From positions 1 through 31,371 of IMG/VR virus record IMGVR_UViG_3300027963_003689: a stretch of DNA of 31,371 nt; one strand, written 5' to 3'. The stretch comes from a virus. The stretch's first letter is position 1. The number at the start of each line of letters is the position of its first letter. The notes below the pieces were generated by a model. The model was given only the letters and a program-made list of their open reading frames with translations, had not been told where the DNA came from and ran no database searches. The position numbers and the translations under genes were made by a program. This document shows, in pieces, positions 1 to 6,921 of the stretch.

Positions 1-129
1 TTCAATATGGTAAATTTTTTCATCCTTTACCATATTGGGATAATCAAAAAGATTTCCATAAATTTCATTTTGAAGATCGTGAATTTCTTCTAATTCTTCA
101 CGAACAACTTCAGATTCAAAAAAACTCAT
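1..129 (-). CDS. DUF1825-like conserved protein, partial (3' end outside window)
   Basis: The frame opens at ATG 129 and runs off the left edge, giving about 43 residues that begin MSFFESEVVREELEEI. The start overlaps the stop of the gp59 gene as ATGA, so the two are probably translationally coupled. The N-terminus resembles the cyanobacterial DUF1825 family, small acidic helical proteins of unknown function with relatives in cyanophages; this is from memory of the family. The visible part is rich in Glu and likely helical. No catalytic motif is visible. The family call is moderate; that it is a real gene is well supported by coupling and composition. Confidence 0.6.
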   Translation of the reverse strand, partial: MSFFESEVVREELEEIHDLQNEIYGNLFDYPNMVKDEKIYHIE

Positions 130-725
130 TGTTCTCCTAAGATAATTTCTTTCAAAATTTTTTTATAACGAAATACATCGGTATTTAGAAATGGACTATA
201 CTTAACAAGTTTTGTTGATGTCAATTTCCACACCGGATCATCTAATTTTATATCAAAAATTGGTTTATATCCTAGAATTCTATTTAAAATTAACATTGAT
301 TCTATTGATATATTTCCTTGAAGATGTTCTTTAAAAATTAGTGGATGTTTTTTTCCACTAATTAAAAACATTTTATCAAAATTCTTTGCCTCAAAAACCT
401 TCTCAATTTCTTCTTTAAAAATATAAGAAAGGGATTGAACTTTTCTTTGCCATTGTTTATATTGAGTTTCTCCATTTTTAATAATCTCACCAATCCAAAG
501 TGATTGTGGATCATCACAAGAAACAAAACTTGCAACAAAAAACTCTTCTACTTCTTTATTTGTTTTTTGCCTGGATACTTTTTCAAACCAAAAACGATCT
601 TTACGTTTATAGAAAGAATTCAGTGATGCTCTACTTTTTCCACAATATTTGTGATAATCGTAGTTATCTTTTGTAAAATGATTTTTAAGTGCAAGATAGG
701 TTTTATAACAATCAAATGGTATCAT
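126..725 (-). CDS. 59: gp59-like loader of the replicative helicase
   Basis: The 199-residue product is close in length to T4 gp59 (217 aa). That protein binds gp32-coated single-stranded DNA at forks and D-loops and loads the gp41 helicase. The N-terminal third contains a basic aromatic stretch (YHKYCGKSRAS followed by YKRKDRFWFEKVS) that lines up with the corresponding T4 segment, and WIGEI matches T4 WIGDI. The gene follows gp33 at a gap of about 60 bp and overlaps the next gene by four bases. T4 also keeps genes 59 and 33 side by side. No clear Shine-Dalgarno precedes the ATG. The assignment rests on recalled motif similarity rather than a search. Confidence 0.78.
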   Translation of the reverse strand: MIPFDCYKTYLALKNHFTKDNYDYHKYCGKSRASLNSFYKRKDRFWFEKVSRQKTNKEVEEFFVASFVSCDDPQSLWIGEIIKNGETQYKQWQRKVQSLSYIFKEEIEKVFEAKNFDKMFLISGKKHPLIFKEHLQGNISIESMLILNRILGYKPIFDIKLDDPVWKLTSTKLVKYSPFLNTDVFRYKKILKEIILGEQ

Positions 726-785
726 TTTTCAAAAAAAAGTAATATAGAGATTTTTTTCTGGAAAATTTTTCCTCCAAAAATGGAA

Positions 786-1043
786 TTAAATAGGCAATTT
801 CGCACGAGAACTCTTTTTTAAGAAATTAAGTTCTGTTGCTTCATACTTAAGTTTTTCTTTTAATTGTTTTGAAAGAAGTTTTGGTACAGATTCAAGATCT
901 ATATTATTATTGTCGCAGAAATGTATAATAGCATCAATATAATTCATATCAAGATTTTTCTTGACAAGACTTTCAACTTCTTGAGTAAAGCGAGTGGAAC
1001 AAAAGAATTTATTTTCTAATGCTTTTTCTAATTCATTCTCCAT
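786..1043 (-). CDS. 33: gp33-like late transcription coactivator
   Basis: T4 gp33 bridges host RNA polymerase and the gp45 sliding clamp to activate late transcription. This 85-residue protein matches the core of T4 gp33: VESLVKKNLDMNYIDAII here against IEKMVEEFGMSYLEATT in T4, followed by a similar KL-x-EA-x-NFLKK tail. I chose the ATG at 1043 because the longer frame to 1067 starts with TTG. The chosen start overlaps the nuclease gene upstream by 11 bases. A late coactivator fits the NATAAATA late-promoter boxes seen elsewhere in the window. The protein is shorter than T4 gp33 (112 aa), mainly at the N-terminus. Confidence 0.8.
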   Translation of the reverse strand: MENELEKALENKFFCSTRFTQEVESLVKKNLDMNYIDAIIHFCDNNNIDLESVPKLLSKQLKEKLKYEATELNFLKKSSRAKLPI

Positions 1044-1713
1044 TTGACCCAATATTGTGATGTACAAATTCTTTGATGTAACGAACTAACAATTTAATAT
1101 ACTCGTTTTTGTTTCTTTTGTCAAACACTTTAACCTCACCACCGGGAGTTACCATAATGGTAATCAACTTTTTTACAGGTATTTCTGTAAGCTCATAATA
1201 TGCTGATGCATAAAACATTTCTTGCACAAAATAATTTTCTAACCATTTTTCTGGTTTGATTTTTTCAGAAGTCTTAAAGTCAATTACTGCAAGCTCACCT
1301 TCATATTCTGCAATACAATCAACTCTTCCAGCAAGACCAAGATACTTTGAATATAAAGTTCTTTCAATTGCGTGAATATTACCTATCTTATCAAGAGATT
1401 CTTTTGCATGATGAAACATAAACTTAGAGAGGGGTTGGTAGTCATCCCAGTTTAATTCCTTGTTTTCCAAATAATCCTGACAGACTTGGTGAAAATCAGT
1501 ACCTCTTGCAGTTGCCTTGCGAGTAATATTATTTGCCTTTTCTACACCCACACGCTTACGCCATTCTACAAAGATTTGACGATTATAGAAACTTGTCACA
1601 GAAGTAATAGAAGGCACCCACTGACCATCAGGAAGATGGTATAGGCGGATGCCATTCTGTTCTTTCTTTTCTAATTCAAGATCACCTAAAAAATTATGAT
1701 GAATAAATGTCAT
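1033..1713 (-). CDS. PD-(D/E)XK exonuclease (RecB/Cas4/MGME1-like)
   Basis: The 226-residue protein carries the nuclease core around residues 125-150: GRVDCIAEYEG followed by LAVIDFKTS, giving the D...(D)xK metal-binding pattern, with an upstream His/Glu region (FHQVCQDYLE). This is the RecB-like nuclease superfamily, which includes Cas4 and the mitochondrial exonuclease MGME1. A single-strand or end-processing exonuclease role in recombination or host DNA breakdown is inferred. It starts four bases before the end of phoH and overlaps gp33, so it sits in one operon with DNA-metabolism genes. The start at 1713 is an ATG. Confidence 0.75.
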   Translation of the reverse strand: MTFIHHNFLGDLELEKKEQNGIRLYHLPDGQWVPSITSVTSFYNRQIFVEWRKRVGVEKANNITRKATARGTDFHQVCQDYLENKELNWDDYQPLSKFMFHHAKESLDKIGNIHAIERTLYSKYLGLAGRVDCIAEYEGELAVIDFKTSEKIKPEKWLENYFVQEMFYASAYYELTEIPVKKLITIMVTPGGEVKVFDKRNKNEYIKLLVRYIKEFVHHNIGSNGE

Positions 1714-2471
1714 AAATTAAGTTCCATTTTTGCAATCAGATATTCTTTAATTAAACCTGAACGAATAACATCATTGACACCAAACTCAATAGTCTCAAAA
1801 GAAGGCATCGCACCAATAATTCTCATAAAATCAATCACACCATTCTTTTCATTTTGTCTAACCAAATCACTTTGAGTAGCATCCCCACAAAAAAGAATTT
1901 TTGTATTCTCACCAACACGAGTAATGATTGAATCTAATTCATGAAAATTTAGATTCTCAAGTTCATCTACAATAATAACACAATTATCTAAAGTTGTTCC
2001 ACGAATAAATGATGTGCTCCAAAAACTAATCGTTTCTTGTGCCTTTAGATTTGCATAAAGCATTTCAAATTCTGCATCATTCGGCATTTGAAACATATAC
2101 TTTACCATATTCTTATAAGGAATTTGATAAAGAGATGCCTTGTCTTCGTGAGAACCAGGAAGAAAACCAATTTCTCTGGTAGGAACAAGAGACCTTACGA
2201 TGTAAATCTTCTCATATGGAGTATAATCATTCAAAACATCTTGAAGTGCTTTGAAGAGGCATAGAAAGGTCTTTCCACTACCAGCAACACCATGAGCAAC
2301 TAAATGCTTACCTTCGTCATATGCTTCAAATAACTTTCTTTGATTTTCTGTAAGTGGTTCAATATCCAAAAGCAATTCTGAACCAATTGGTTTTCTTTTT
2401 TTTGTTTGCTTTGAATTAAAACTAATCTCGTTAGATTGGTTTTGAATACTCTTTCTTCTACTTCTTGACAT
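1710..2471 (-). CDS. phoH: PhoH-like P-loop ATPase
   Basis: The 253-residue protein has a basic N-terminal tail, then a PhoH-type NTPase domain with Walker A GVAGSGKT near residue 61, Walker B VIIVDELEN near residue 164, and the downstream ILFCGDATQSD segment typical of PhoH. PhoH genes are widespread in cyanophages. They were named for the phosphate-starvation regulon of E. coli, but their role in phages is unproven; RNA- or nucleotide-related ATPase work is the usual suggestion. It overlaps the nuclease gene by four bases. The length fits phage PhoH proteins, which lack the extra domains of some bacterial forms. Confidence 0.92.
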   Translation of the reverse strand: MSRSRRKSIQNQSNEISFNSKQTKKRKPIGSELLLDIEPLTENQRKLFEAYDEGKHLVAHGVAGSGKTFLCLFKALQDVLNDYTPYEKIYIVRSLVPTREIGFLPGSHEDKASLYQIPYKNMVKYMFQMPNDAEFEMLYANLKAQETISFWSTSFIRGTTLDNCVIIVDELENLNFHELDSIITRVGENTKILFCGDATQSDLVRQNEKNGVIDFMRIIGAMPSFETIEFGVNDVIRSGLIKEYLIAKMELNL

Positions 2472-2477
2472 ATGAGT

Positions 2478-2720
2478 TTAGTAAGGTTTTACTTGCGATT
2501 TTGGTGCTTTTGATACCCTATGAAGAACATCATTCCATCCGGGATATTTTGAAATTAATTTATCTCTCCACTCACCCAACTCTCCACCAGATGCACATCC
2601 TTGTGACCAATCTCTTTGCCATTCTGGATTGTCATTATACCACTGAGTAATCTCATGAACACTCATTTCAACTACTAGTTTTTCACCAGTTTCTTTATTA
2701 ACTATAGGATAAATTGCCAT
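2478..2720 (-). CDS. Conserved cyanophage protein, 80 aa, unknown function
   Basis: A small soluble protein without TM segments, beginning MAIYPIVNKETGEK and rich in Trp (WYNDNPEWQRDW, GEWRDKL, PGWNDVL). I recall similar small proteins in other cyanomyoviruses, but no function is known to me. It lies between thyX and phoH in a single-direction gene run, 25 bases downstream of the thyX stop and 6 bases before the phoH start. A possible late box AATAAATA lies just upstream. Trp-rich PEW/PGW repeats hint at a compact binding fold, which is inference only. Confidence 0.7.
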   Translation of the reverse strand: MAIYPIVNKETGEKLVVEMSVHEITQWYNDNPEWQRDWSQGCASGGELGEWRDKLISKYPGWNDVLHRVSKAPKSQVKPY

Positions 2721-2742
2721 TTATAAAAATAATATACAAAAA

Positions 2743-2750
2743 TATTTATT
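2743..2750 (-). promoter_or_regulatory. Possible late promoter AATAAATA
   Basis: On the minus strand this reads AATAAATA, fitting the cyanophage late consensus NATAAATA. It overlaps the end of thyX and lies 23 bases before the start of the 80-aa gene, so it could give late expression of that gene and of phoH and below. AT-richness makes chance matches likely. Confidence 0.35.
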
Positions 2751-3435
2751 CTATCATAATAGAGCGTTGATATTCACAAGGCTCACATTCCTCACGAGTC
2801 CATTCAAGAGCAGCAGAGATTGCAGGAAACTGACAAGTAAAAATACAACGAATTGCTTCTGCAACTTCCATGTGCTCTCTCTGCGTCCCGTGAGCACTTC
2901 TAAGAGTGATGTAATGAATCCAGGAGCGAACACTTCCACTCATATAAAGTCGCGTCTGAGTCGCTTGTGGAAGCACAAAACGAGCACATTCTTTTGCAAC
3001 ACCCTGAGCAAGAAGAAGATTGTAAATATTCAAACTCTCTTCAAAATGCTTTTTAATCAACAAACTCATAGTTTCTTTTAAATCACTTCCAAGATCATCT
3101 GTACTATTTTGTCTATTTTTTGTATCTTGTCTCCGCAAATCAGGTACAGGAATTTCAAGTTGAAGTTCTGTACTATCTGCATACCTCTGACTGAATTGCT
3201 GAAAAGTAAAACTCCGATGACGGAGGATTTGCGTAGCAATCGCAAGCGAGGTATTAATCTCAACTGTAAGGAATGCATGTTCAAAGATGCTCCAGTGTTG
3301 ATTCTTGATACAATATTTAAGCAATCCTTCAAAAGAATCATTCTCTTGATTTTTTGGATTACTCACCCGAGCACAATAAGCAATATGCCTTTCTGCATCA
3401 GGAGTAACAGAGATTAATTTTGCTAACTGAGTCAT
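2746..3435 (-). CDS. thyX: Flavin-dependent thymidylate synthase ThyX
   Basis: ThyX makes dTMP from dUMP with methylene-tetrahydrofolate and FAD/NADPH. The signature RHR-X7-S is present (RHRSFTFQQFS), followed by QRYAD. The substrate-binding C-terminal region contains the usual SLAIATQILRHR lead-in and a later LPQATQTRLYMSGSVRSW stretch. At 229 residues it matches the family. I chose the ATG at 3435, which overlaps the upstream stop as ATGA; the longer frame adds three residues. It supplies thymidylate for phage replication and is a common cyanophage gene. Confidence 0.95.
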   Translation of the reverse strand: MTQLAKLISVTPDAERHIAYCARVSNPKNQENDSFEGLLKYCIKNQHWSIFEHAFLTVEINTSLAIATQILRHRSFTFQQFSQRYADSTELQLEIPVPDLRRQDTKNRQNSTDDLGSDLKETMSLLIKKHFEESLNIYNLLLAQGVAKECARFVLPQATQTRLYMSGSVRSWIHYITLRSAHGTQREHMEVAEAIRCIFTCQFPAISAALEWTREECEPCEYQRSIMIE

Positions 3436-3695
3436 GAAAACCAACTTCCCTTTAATGTTTTATAAGATTGACGTAGTGATTTAGTGAGTTTTTTGATTTG
3501 CTGATATGCTTCTTCGGTTGATATTTTTCCACTGCTTGCAAGTGCAGAAATATACCCGACGTGAGTAGCATAGACACTAAGATTATTCTGTGCCGCAATA
3601 TCAAGAAAGTCTCCGTCTCCACTTGGTACAGCAAAAATAAATTTTTCAGTTTCTTTTTCCATAGTAGTTTTAATAGTAGTTTTAGTCGTCGTCAT
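3432..3695 (-). CDS. Conserved hypothetical protein, 87 aa
   Basis: The product begins MTTTKTTIKTTMEKETEK, a Thr/Lys-rich low-complexity start, then a compact region containing FAVPSGDGDFLDIAAQ and a basic helical C-terminus. No known domain is recognised. The start at 3695 overlaps the 55-aa gene upstream by 14 bases, and the stop overlaps thyX as ATGA, so it is tightly embedded in the operon. It may be an early small protein that acts on host functions, but nothing in the sequence proves this. Confidence 0.65.
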   Translation of the reverse strand: MTTTKTTIKTTMEKETEKFIFAVPSGDGDFLDIAAQNNLSVYATHVGYISALASSGKISTEEAYQQIKKLTKSLRQSYKTLKGSWFS

Positions 3696-3849
3696 CTTCA
3701 AAAACCTCATCATAATCTTTTATGTCTCCAATATATGGAGCATTCTTTTCATACATATAAGATTCTGGACTTGAATACACTTCTGCTTTTATAGAATCAA
3801 CCAGAAGTTCCAGATTCTTAATTAGTATTTTAAGCTTGTCTTGATTCAT
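3682..3849 (-). CDS. Small acidic protein, 55 aa, first gene of the thyX-phoH unit
   Basis: The frame starts at ATG 3849 behind an AAGGA Shine-Dalgarno and ends in a poly-acidic tail (DYDEVFEDDDD). The N-terminal half is a predicted amphipathic helix (MNQDKLKILIKNLELLVDSI). It is the first gene after the strong promoter at 3873-3901, with a leader of about 15-20 bases, so it is probably expressed early. Function is unknown. Promoter, ribosome site and coupling to the next gene support it as real. Confidence 0.65.
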   Translation of the reverse strand: MNQDKLKILIKNLELLVDSIKAEVYSSPESYMYEKNAPYIGDIKDYDEVFEDDDD

Positions 3850-3872
3850 TTCTTTTCATCCTTAACAAAGAT

Positions 3873-3901
3873 ATTATACACAAAAAAAGAGAGGGTGTCA
3901 A
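3873..3901 (-). promoter_or_regulatory. Sigma70-type promoter, -35 inside terminator loop
   Basis: On the minus strand TTGACA (3896-3901) and TATAAT (3873-3878) are both perfect consensus and are separated by exactly 17 bases. The -35 lies across the loop of the terminator hairpin and the T-tract forms part of the spacer. It should drive the small ORFs, thyX, phoH and the genes down to gp59 early in infection using host RNA polymerase. Confidence 0.9.
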
Positions 3902-3910
3902 CCCTCTCTT
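3882..3910 (-). terminator. Intrinsic terminator of the phosphoesterase unit
   Basis: Minus-strand hairpin with a 10-bp perfect stem (AAGAGAGGGT/ACCCTCTCTT), a 4-base loop, and a 7-T tail. It begins at the last base of the phosphoesterase stop codon. The 29 bases are identical to 11520-11548. Confidence 0.9.
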
Positions 3911-4620
3911 TAAAATTTTATAATTTTAAATATTCCATCTTTCTCTACAATCGCAGAACAGGTATCCGTCCAGTCTCCACAACACATATAGATTGTACCA
4001 TTCTGTTCACGAATATTTGCGTGATGAATATGCCCCACAATCACTCCGTCATAAGAAGCAAACTTTCTTACATAACGAATTAAATCCATTTCATAATTAT
4101 CAATAAATCTCTTTCCTCTTGGAAGATCTTTCAGAAAGTTTACCAAAGAAAATCCAATAGTTTTATTCAGAAAGTTATTCAATGGAGTGATTGTCTCATA
4201 TCCTTTATTCATAAAATATTGCTTCCAAGAACCAGAAGAGAACTCAGAATACATATCACCGTGAATACATAGAAACTTTTTATTTTTCTTACTGGTATGA
4301 ATATACTCATCACAGATGACAAGATTATCAAACTTAAAAGATTTATTATTCACATATTTTCTTGCCACTGCATCGTGATTACCAAGAACATAAATCACTT
4401 CGGTTCCCTTTCTACAAATATCAAGTATTTTTTCTACTGCCTTTGTATGCCTTGCTCTCCAATGCGTATTGTACTTTTCCATACAATGCACATCAAGAAT
4501 ATCGCCAACCATTACAAGTTTCTTGGTATCAAGTTCATTTAGAAACTTGAGAAACTTTTCAATATTACATCTGTCTGTCCCCAAATGAACATCAGAAATA
4601 AAGACTGTATCGTAAGTCAT
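3910..4620 (-). CDS. Calcineurin-like metallophosphoesterase, LpxH-like
   Basis: All metallophosphoesterase motifs are present in order: DVHLG near the N-terminus, GDILD (about residue 40), GNHD (about 100), a CIHGD (about 137) and GHIHH (about 198), giving a complete two-metal site. The 236-residue length and motif spacing resemble LpxH, which cleaves UDP-2,3-diacylglucosamine in lipid A synthesis. Related phage phosphoesterases of unknown substrate are common, so the LpxH substrate is not established. The start overlaps the speD stop by four bases. A role in lipid A remodelling would fit the glycan cassette but is speculative. Confidence 0.85.
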   Translation of the reverse strand: MTYDTVFISDVHLGTDRCNIEKFLKFLNELDTKKLVMVGDILDVHCMEKYNTHWRARHTKAVEKILDICRKGTEVIYVLGNHDAVARKYVNNKSFKFDNLVICDEYIHTSKKNKKFLCIHGDMYSEFSSGSWKQYFMNKGYETITPLNNFLNKTIGFSLVNFLKDLPRGKRFIDNYEMDLIRYVRKFASYDGVIVGHIHHANIREQNGTIYMCCGDWTDTCSAIVEKDGIFKIIKF

Positions 4621-4943
4621 CGTTCTATGTAAGAGAGTGTATGATTTGTTGAGTATAACTGACGAATAATCATATCACAACCCAGTTTTGGATTGGAGTT
4701 TCCACAGGTATAGACATCTACTGCTGCCTTACATTCTTCAGGCCAAGTATGAATACTAATATGACTTTCTGCGAGCAAACAGATTACAGTCACTCCTTGC
4801 GGATCAAATTTTTTATAAATTGTTTGAAGTACTGTAGCACCACTCAAAATTGCTGCTTCCTCTAATAATTGAAGAAGATAATGCTCGTCGTTCAAAAGAA
4901 CAAACGAGCATCCATATAAATTTAATAAGTAGTGCTTACCCAT
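4617..4943 (-). CDS. speD: S-adenosylmethionine decarboxylase proenzyme
   Basis: SpeD decarboxylates SAM to supply aminopropyl groups for spermidine. The self-cleavage site that yields the pyruvoyl cofactor is seen in LAESHISIHTWPE, where the Ser of ESH becomes the pyruvoyl group, and the proton-donor region YTCG follows. At 108 residues it fits the short bacterial class 1B proenzyme. The ATG at 4943 (MGKHYLL) is preferred over one three codons upstream because it matches the family's N-terminus. It overlaps the previous gene by eight bases. speD is a known cyanophage auxiliary gene; polyamines may help DNA packing or host translation. Confidence 0.93.
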   Translation of the reverse strand: MGKHYLLNLYGCSFVLLNDEHYLLQLLEEAAILSGATVLQTIYKKFDPQGVTVICLLAESHISIHTWPEECKAAVDVYTCGNSNPKLGCDMIIRQLYSTNHTLSYIER

Positions 4944-5118
4944 CTTCGGCATTATTTGACAATAGACTATTTACGATATTTTCATTTCCATCCATAGTCT
5001 TAATTGCAAATAATGGAGATTTCATATATTTTTTAATTTTTTTGTAATTCTTCAAAATTTTTTCAACTTCATCTTTATACACTGTTACTTTCGCAACATT
5101 ATCAAATCCTTCTTTCAT
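4936..5118 (-). CDS. Hypothetical lysine-rich protein, 60 aa
   Basis: A small soluble protein with a strongly basic middle (ILKNYKKIKKYMKSPLF) and an acidic end. The start overlaps the upstream stop by four bases, and its end overlaps speD. No domain is recognised. The tight packing on both sides supports coding. Confidence 0.6.
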   Translation of the reverse strand: MKEGFDNVAKVTVYKDEVEKILKNYKKIKKYMKSPLFAIKTMDGNENIVNSLLSNNAEDG

Positions 5119-5426
5119 TTTCTTTTCTTTTTTCCTTCTGGTGCTTTATATCCCCACATTTTAGGGCTTAACTTTCCATATCCAAAATCAATCTTTTGAA
5201 TTGATCCTGGACCATAATTATCATAATACATATCAAAAAGATTTGATTTCTTTTGTGTACGACAAAGATCAATATATTCTATTTCATCAACAATATACCA
5301 AATTAAATAAGCATCTGTAGGAAAACCTAAATCTGCTGATCTTTCTAGAGTCGTTTTTTCCAATAAAATTTCACACCCATACTTAGAGGGAACAATAGAT
5401 TTTTCTTCTTGTGTAGATTCTTCCAT
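5115..5426 (-). CDS. Hypothetical protein, 103 aa
   Basis: I chose ATG 5426 (MEESTQEEKS) because a GGAG lies seven bases upstream; the open frame to 5474 would add residues overlapping the previous gene. The protein has an acidic start, a central region with aromatic residues (AYLIWYIVDEIEYIDLC), a Gly/Tyr-rich part (YDNYGPGSIQKIDFGYGK) and a basic KKKRK end. No TM or signal peptide is visible. It may be a cyanophage-conserved protein; I do not recognise a function. Confidence 0.65.
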   Translation of the reverse strand: MEESTQEEKSIVPSKYGCEILLEKTTLERSADLGFPTDAYLIWYIVDEIEYIDLCRTQKKSNLFDMYYDNYGPGSIQKIDFGYGKLSPKMWGYKAPEGKKKRK

Positions 5427-5455
5427 TTGTTTCTCCGAAGTATTTAAGACTAATC

Positions 5456-6040
5456 TCAAGAACGTCCTCCCCAAACAATGTCTGGATAAGATTCTGAAAC
5501 AAGTTCTTTCGTAATATTATACTTGGTAGTAAGTTTTTTATCCTTTACGAGACAAAGAACTTCTGCTTCCTTTGGATGTAATCCCTGAAGAATATTGATA
5601 AACATTGTTTCTCTACGAATCGTAGAGAGTGTATCATTTCCACCTTTCACAAAATGGTATAGGTTTTGATACTCTCTTCTTAAAGAAGTTTTTCCTCTAC
5701 CTTCAAGATCTTGCTGTGTTGCAGATTCACCACCACTTGCTTCCCGAATTAAATTATCTGAAAGATTTCCAGAATAAATGTTCTGATCCTTCAAATCACT
5801 ATAAGGAACATCACCTTCTGGAAGAAGTGAAATAATAGAGTCATCAAAATTCCAAATCAAAATAGATTTTAAAGAATCGTGTTCATAAGTTTTGAGAACT
5901 TCAATCTTCTTTTCATTTGTATTTTGACTTGATACTAAGTCAAGAATTTCAAATACAAATGGATTTGAAGGAAGTTTTATAATTGTTTCAGTTACTTTTC
6001 TAACTGTCCTCTTCGTCTTCGTCGTCTGAGTCATAGTCAT
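5456..6040 (-). CDS. Conserved cyanomyovirus protein, DUF6433-like, ~194 aa
   Basis: The protein begins MTMTQTTKTKRTVRKVTE, then KLPSNPFVFEILDLVSSQ, a central Asp/Ser-rich linker, and a C-terminal block REYQNLYHFVKGGND, RRETMFINILQGLHP, EAEVLCLVKDKKL and PDIVWGGRS. I recall this C-terminal block as highly conserved across cyanomyoviruses and T4-like phages, annotated only as a domain of unknown function. The frame to 6046 begins with TTG, so the ATG at 6040 is preferred. The start overlaps the small membrane-protein gene upstream by 41 bases, in another frame. Confidence 0.8.
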   Translation of the reverse strand: MTMTQTTKTKRTVRKVTETIIKLPSNPFVFEILDLVSSQNTNEKKIEVLKTYEHDSLKSILIWNFDDSIISLLPEGDVPYSDLKDQNIYSGNLSDNLIREASGGESATQQDLEGRGKTSLRREYQNLYHFVKGGNDTLSTIRRETMFINILQGLHPKEAEVLCLVKDKKLTTKYNITKELVSESYPDIVWGGRS

Positions 6041-6227
6041 TTTCAAATCGTACTGCTAAAATTTCGTCAGGAAAAATATTCCCATTTTCATCATACATTT
6101 CAGGATGGAGATTATTGATATAATTTAATTCATAAAAATGTTGTTTCAATAACCAACCTAACATACCACCAACAAAAAAGAACATAATTGAAACTAAGGT
6201 TCCTATCGTGAGTGTTACTGCCAACAT
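6000..6227 (-). CDS. Small membrane protein with acidic tail, 75 aa
   Basis: One strong hydrophobic segment lies at residues 2-27 (containing FFFVGGMLGWLL), followed by a polar part and a very acidic C-terminus (DYDSDDEDEEDS). An AGGAG ribosome site sits about nine bases before ATG 6227. It probably inserts in the inner membrane with the tail in the cytoplasm. Similar small membrane proteins occur in cyanophages, function unknown. The acidic tail is encoded by the same DNA that encodes the basic N-terminus of the next gene. Confidence 0.72.
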   Translation of the reverse strand: MLAVTLTIGTLVSIMFFFVGGMLGWLLKQHFYELNYINNLHPEMYDENGNIFPDEILAVRFENDYDSDDEDEEDS

Positions 6228-6438
6228 TTTTTTTCTCCTGAGAGTTACTTTTTTTTATATCCAAATGAAAATCAAAGTGGATGTATATCTCTCGTTGAAA
6301 GAGAGAAACCATTTTCCCAAACATTAATTGAAATGTTTTTGGTTTTTCAGGTTTCCTCCTCCTATTCCTAAGTAACAATTCAAAACCCTTGTTAATTTGG
6401 GGGCTATCTTTATTTAGATTATTTTTATCATAGTCCAT
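6130..6438 (-). CDS. Small protein after glutaredoxin, probably frameshifted at an A8 tract
   Basis: The frame starts at ATG 6438 as TAATG with the glutaredoxin stop. Residues 1-63 look like a genuine basic protein (RNRRRKPEKPK, then FGKMVSLFQREIYIHFDFHLDIKK). As given, the frame then runs on to 6130, overlapping the next gene by 98 bases with a tail that does not look protein-like. One extra A in the A8 tract (6249-6256) would end it at TAA 6245-6247 as a 64-aa protein, just before the next gene's ribosome site. A sequencing indel, a recent mutation or slippage would each explain this. Confidence 0.55.
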   Translation of the reverse strand: MDYDKNNLNKDSPQINKGFELLLRNRRRKPEKPKTFQLMFGKMVSLFQREIYIHFDFHLDIKKSNSQEKKNVGSNTHDRNLSFNYVLFCWWYVRLVIETTFL

Positions 6439-6677
6439 TAGACCAAATTTTGTTCTTGTAGATATCTTACGGTATCTGAACAACCACCAAGATGCTGATT
6501 ATCATTCAAAACAACCTGAGGAAACGTAGAACCTTGTCCAAACTGAGCATAAAACCCGTCACGCTCAAAGTGTTCTCCGAGATTATAAACAATATGTTCA
6601 AGATTTGCTAATTGTAGCACCTGTTTGATTTTACTGCAATATGGGCAGCCATCTTTTGAATAAACTGTGAATTTCAT
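6438..6677 (-). CDS. grx: Glutaredoxin
   Basis: The 79-residue thioredoxin-fold protein has the dithiol active site CPYC at residues 10-13 in the context YSKDGCPYCSKIKQ, the cis-Pro segment TFPQVV and the glutathione-binding GGCSDT. It reduces disulfides with glutathione and probably serves as electron donor, for example to a phage ribonucleotide reductase encoded elsewhere. Its start overlaps the stop of the 31-aa mini-gene as ATGA. Length is normal for class 1 phage glutaredoxins. Confidence 0.93.
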   Translation of the reverse strand: MKFTVYSKDGCPYCSKIKQVLQLANLEHIVYNLGEHFERDGFYAQFGQGSTFPQVVLNDNQHLGGCSDTVRYLQEQNLV

Positions 6678-6769
6678 ATAATTAAAATTATTGGTATAAG
6701 TAAAGTTAAAATTCCTATCACAAATCCCCCTACTTGATAAAATAGGGGGTCTATACTGTCAGGATCCAT
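6674..6769 (-). CDS. 31-aa single-TM mini-protein
   Basis: The frame starts at ATG 6769 (MDPDSIDPLFYQVGG) and continues into one hydrophobic helix (FVIGILTLLIPIILII), ending in ATGA overlap with glutaredoxin. A 7-bp GC-rich hairpin with a 10-base loop (6726-6749) lies inside it. Overlap with the next gene and the clean acidic-then-hydrophobic pattern support coding, but at this size chance cannot be excluded. A late promoter box is 21 bases upstream. Confidence 0.5.
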   Translation of the reverse strand: MDPDSIDPLFYQVGGFVIGILTLLIPIILII

Positions 6770-6789
6770 AAATTTCTGTTATTGAATTT

Positions 6790-6797
6790 TATTTATA
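6790..6797 (-). promoter_or_regulatory. Late promoter TATAAATA
   Basis: Minus strand reads TATAAATA, the exact T4 late -10 consensus. It lies in the gap between two mini-genes and would drive the 31-aa gene, glutaredoxin and following genes late in infection. Confidence 0.6.
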
Positions 6798-6801
6798 GGT
6801 T

Positions 6802-6921
6802 CTAACGAATCACTATAATTGAATTATGTTTTTCTGGCGTATTCGCACACATTTGTGCAAGCGAAACTCCAATACACATAAAGATAATAAAACTAATGGG
6901 AAGAGAAATCCATTCTTTCAT
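6802..6921 (-). CDS. 39-aa signal-anchored mini-protein
   Basis: ATG 6921 overlaps the upstream stop as ATGA. The product has MKEW, a hydrophobic stretch of about 17 residues (ISLPISFIIFMCIGVSLA) and a short polar tail after a possible signal-peptidase site (SLAQMC; the Cys is not in a perfect lipobox). Likely a small membrane or secreted peptide. Function unknown. Confidence 0.5.
   Translation of the reverse strand: MKEWISLPISFIIFMCIGVSLAQMCANTPEKHNSIIVIR

Noticed and set aside
6726-6749. GC-rich hairpin as a terminator
   Set aside because: No T-tract follows on either strand and it lies inside a mini-gene; may be an RNA processing site at most.
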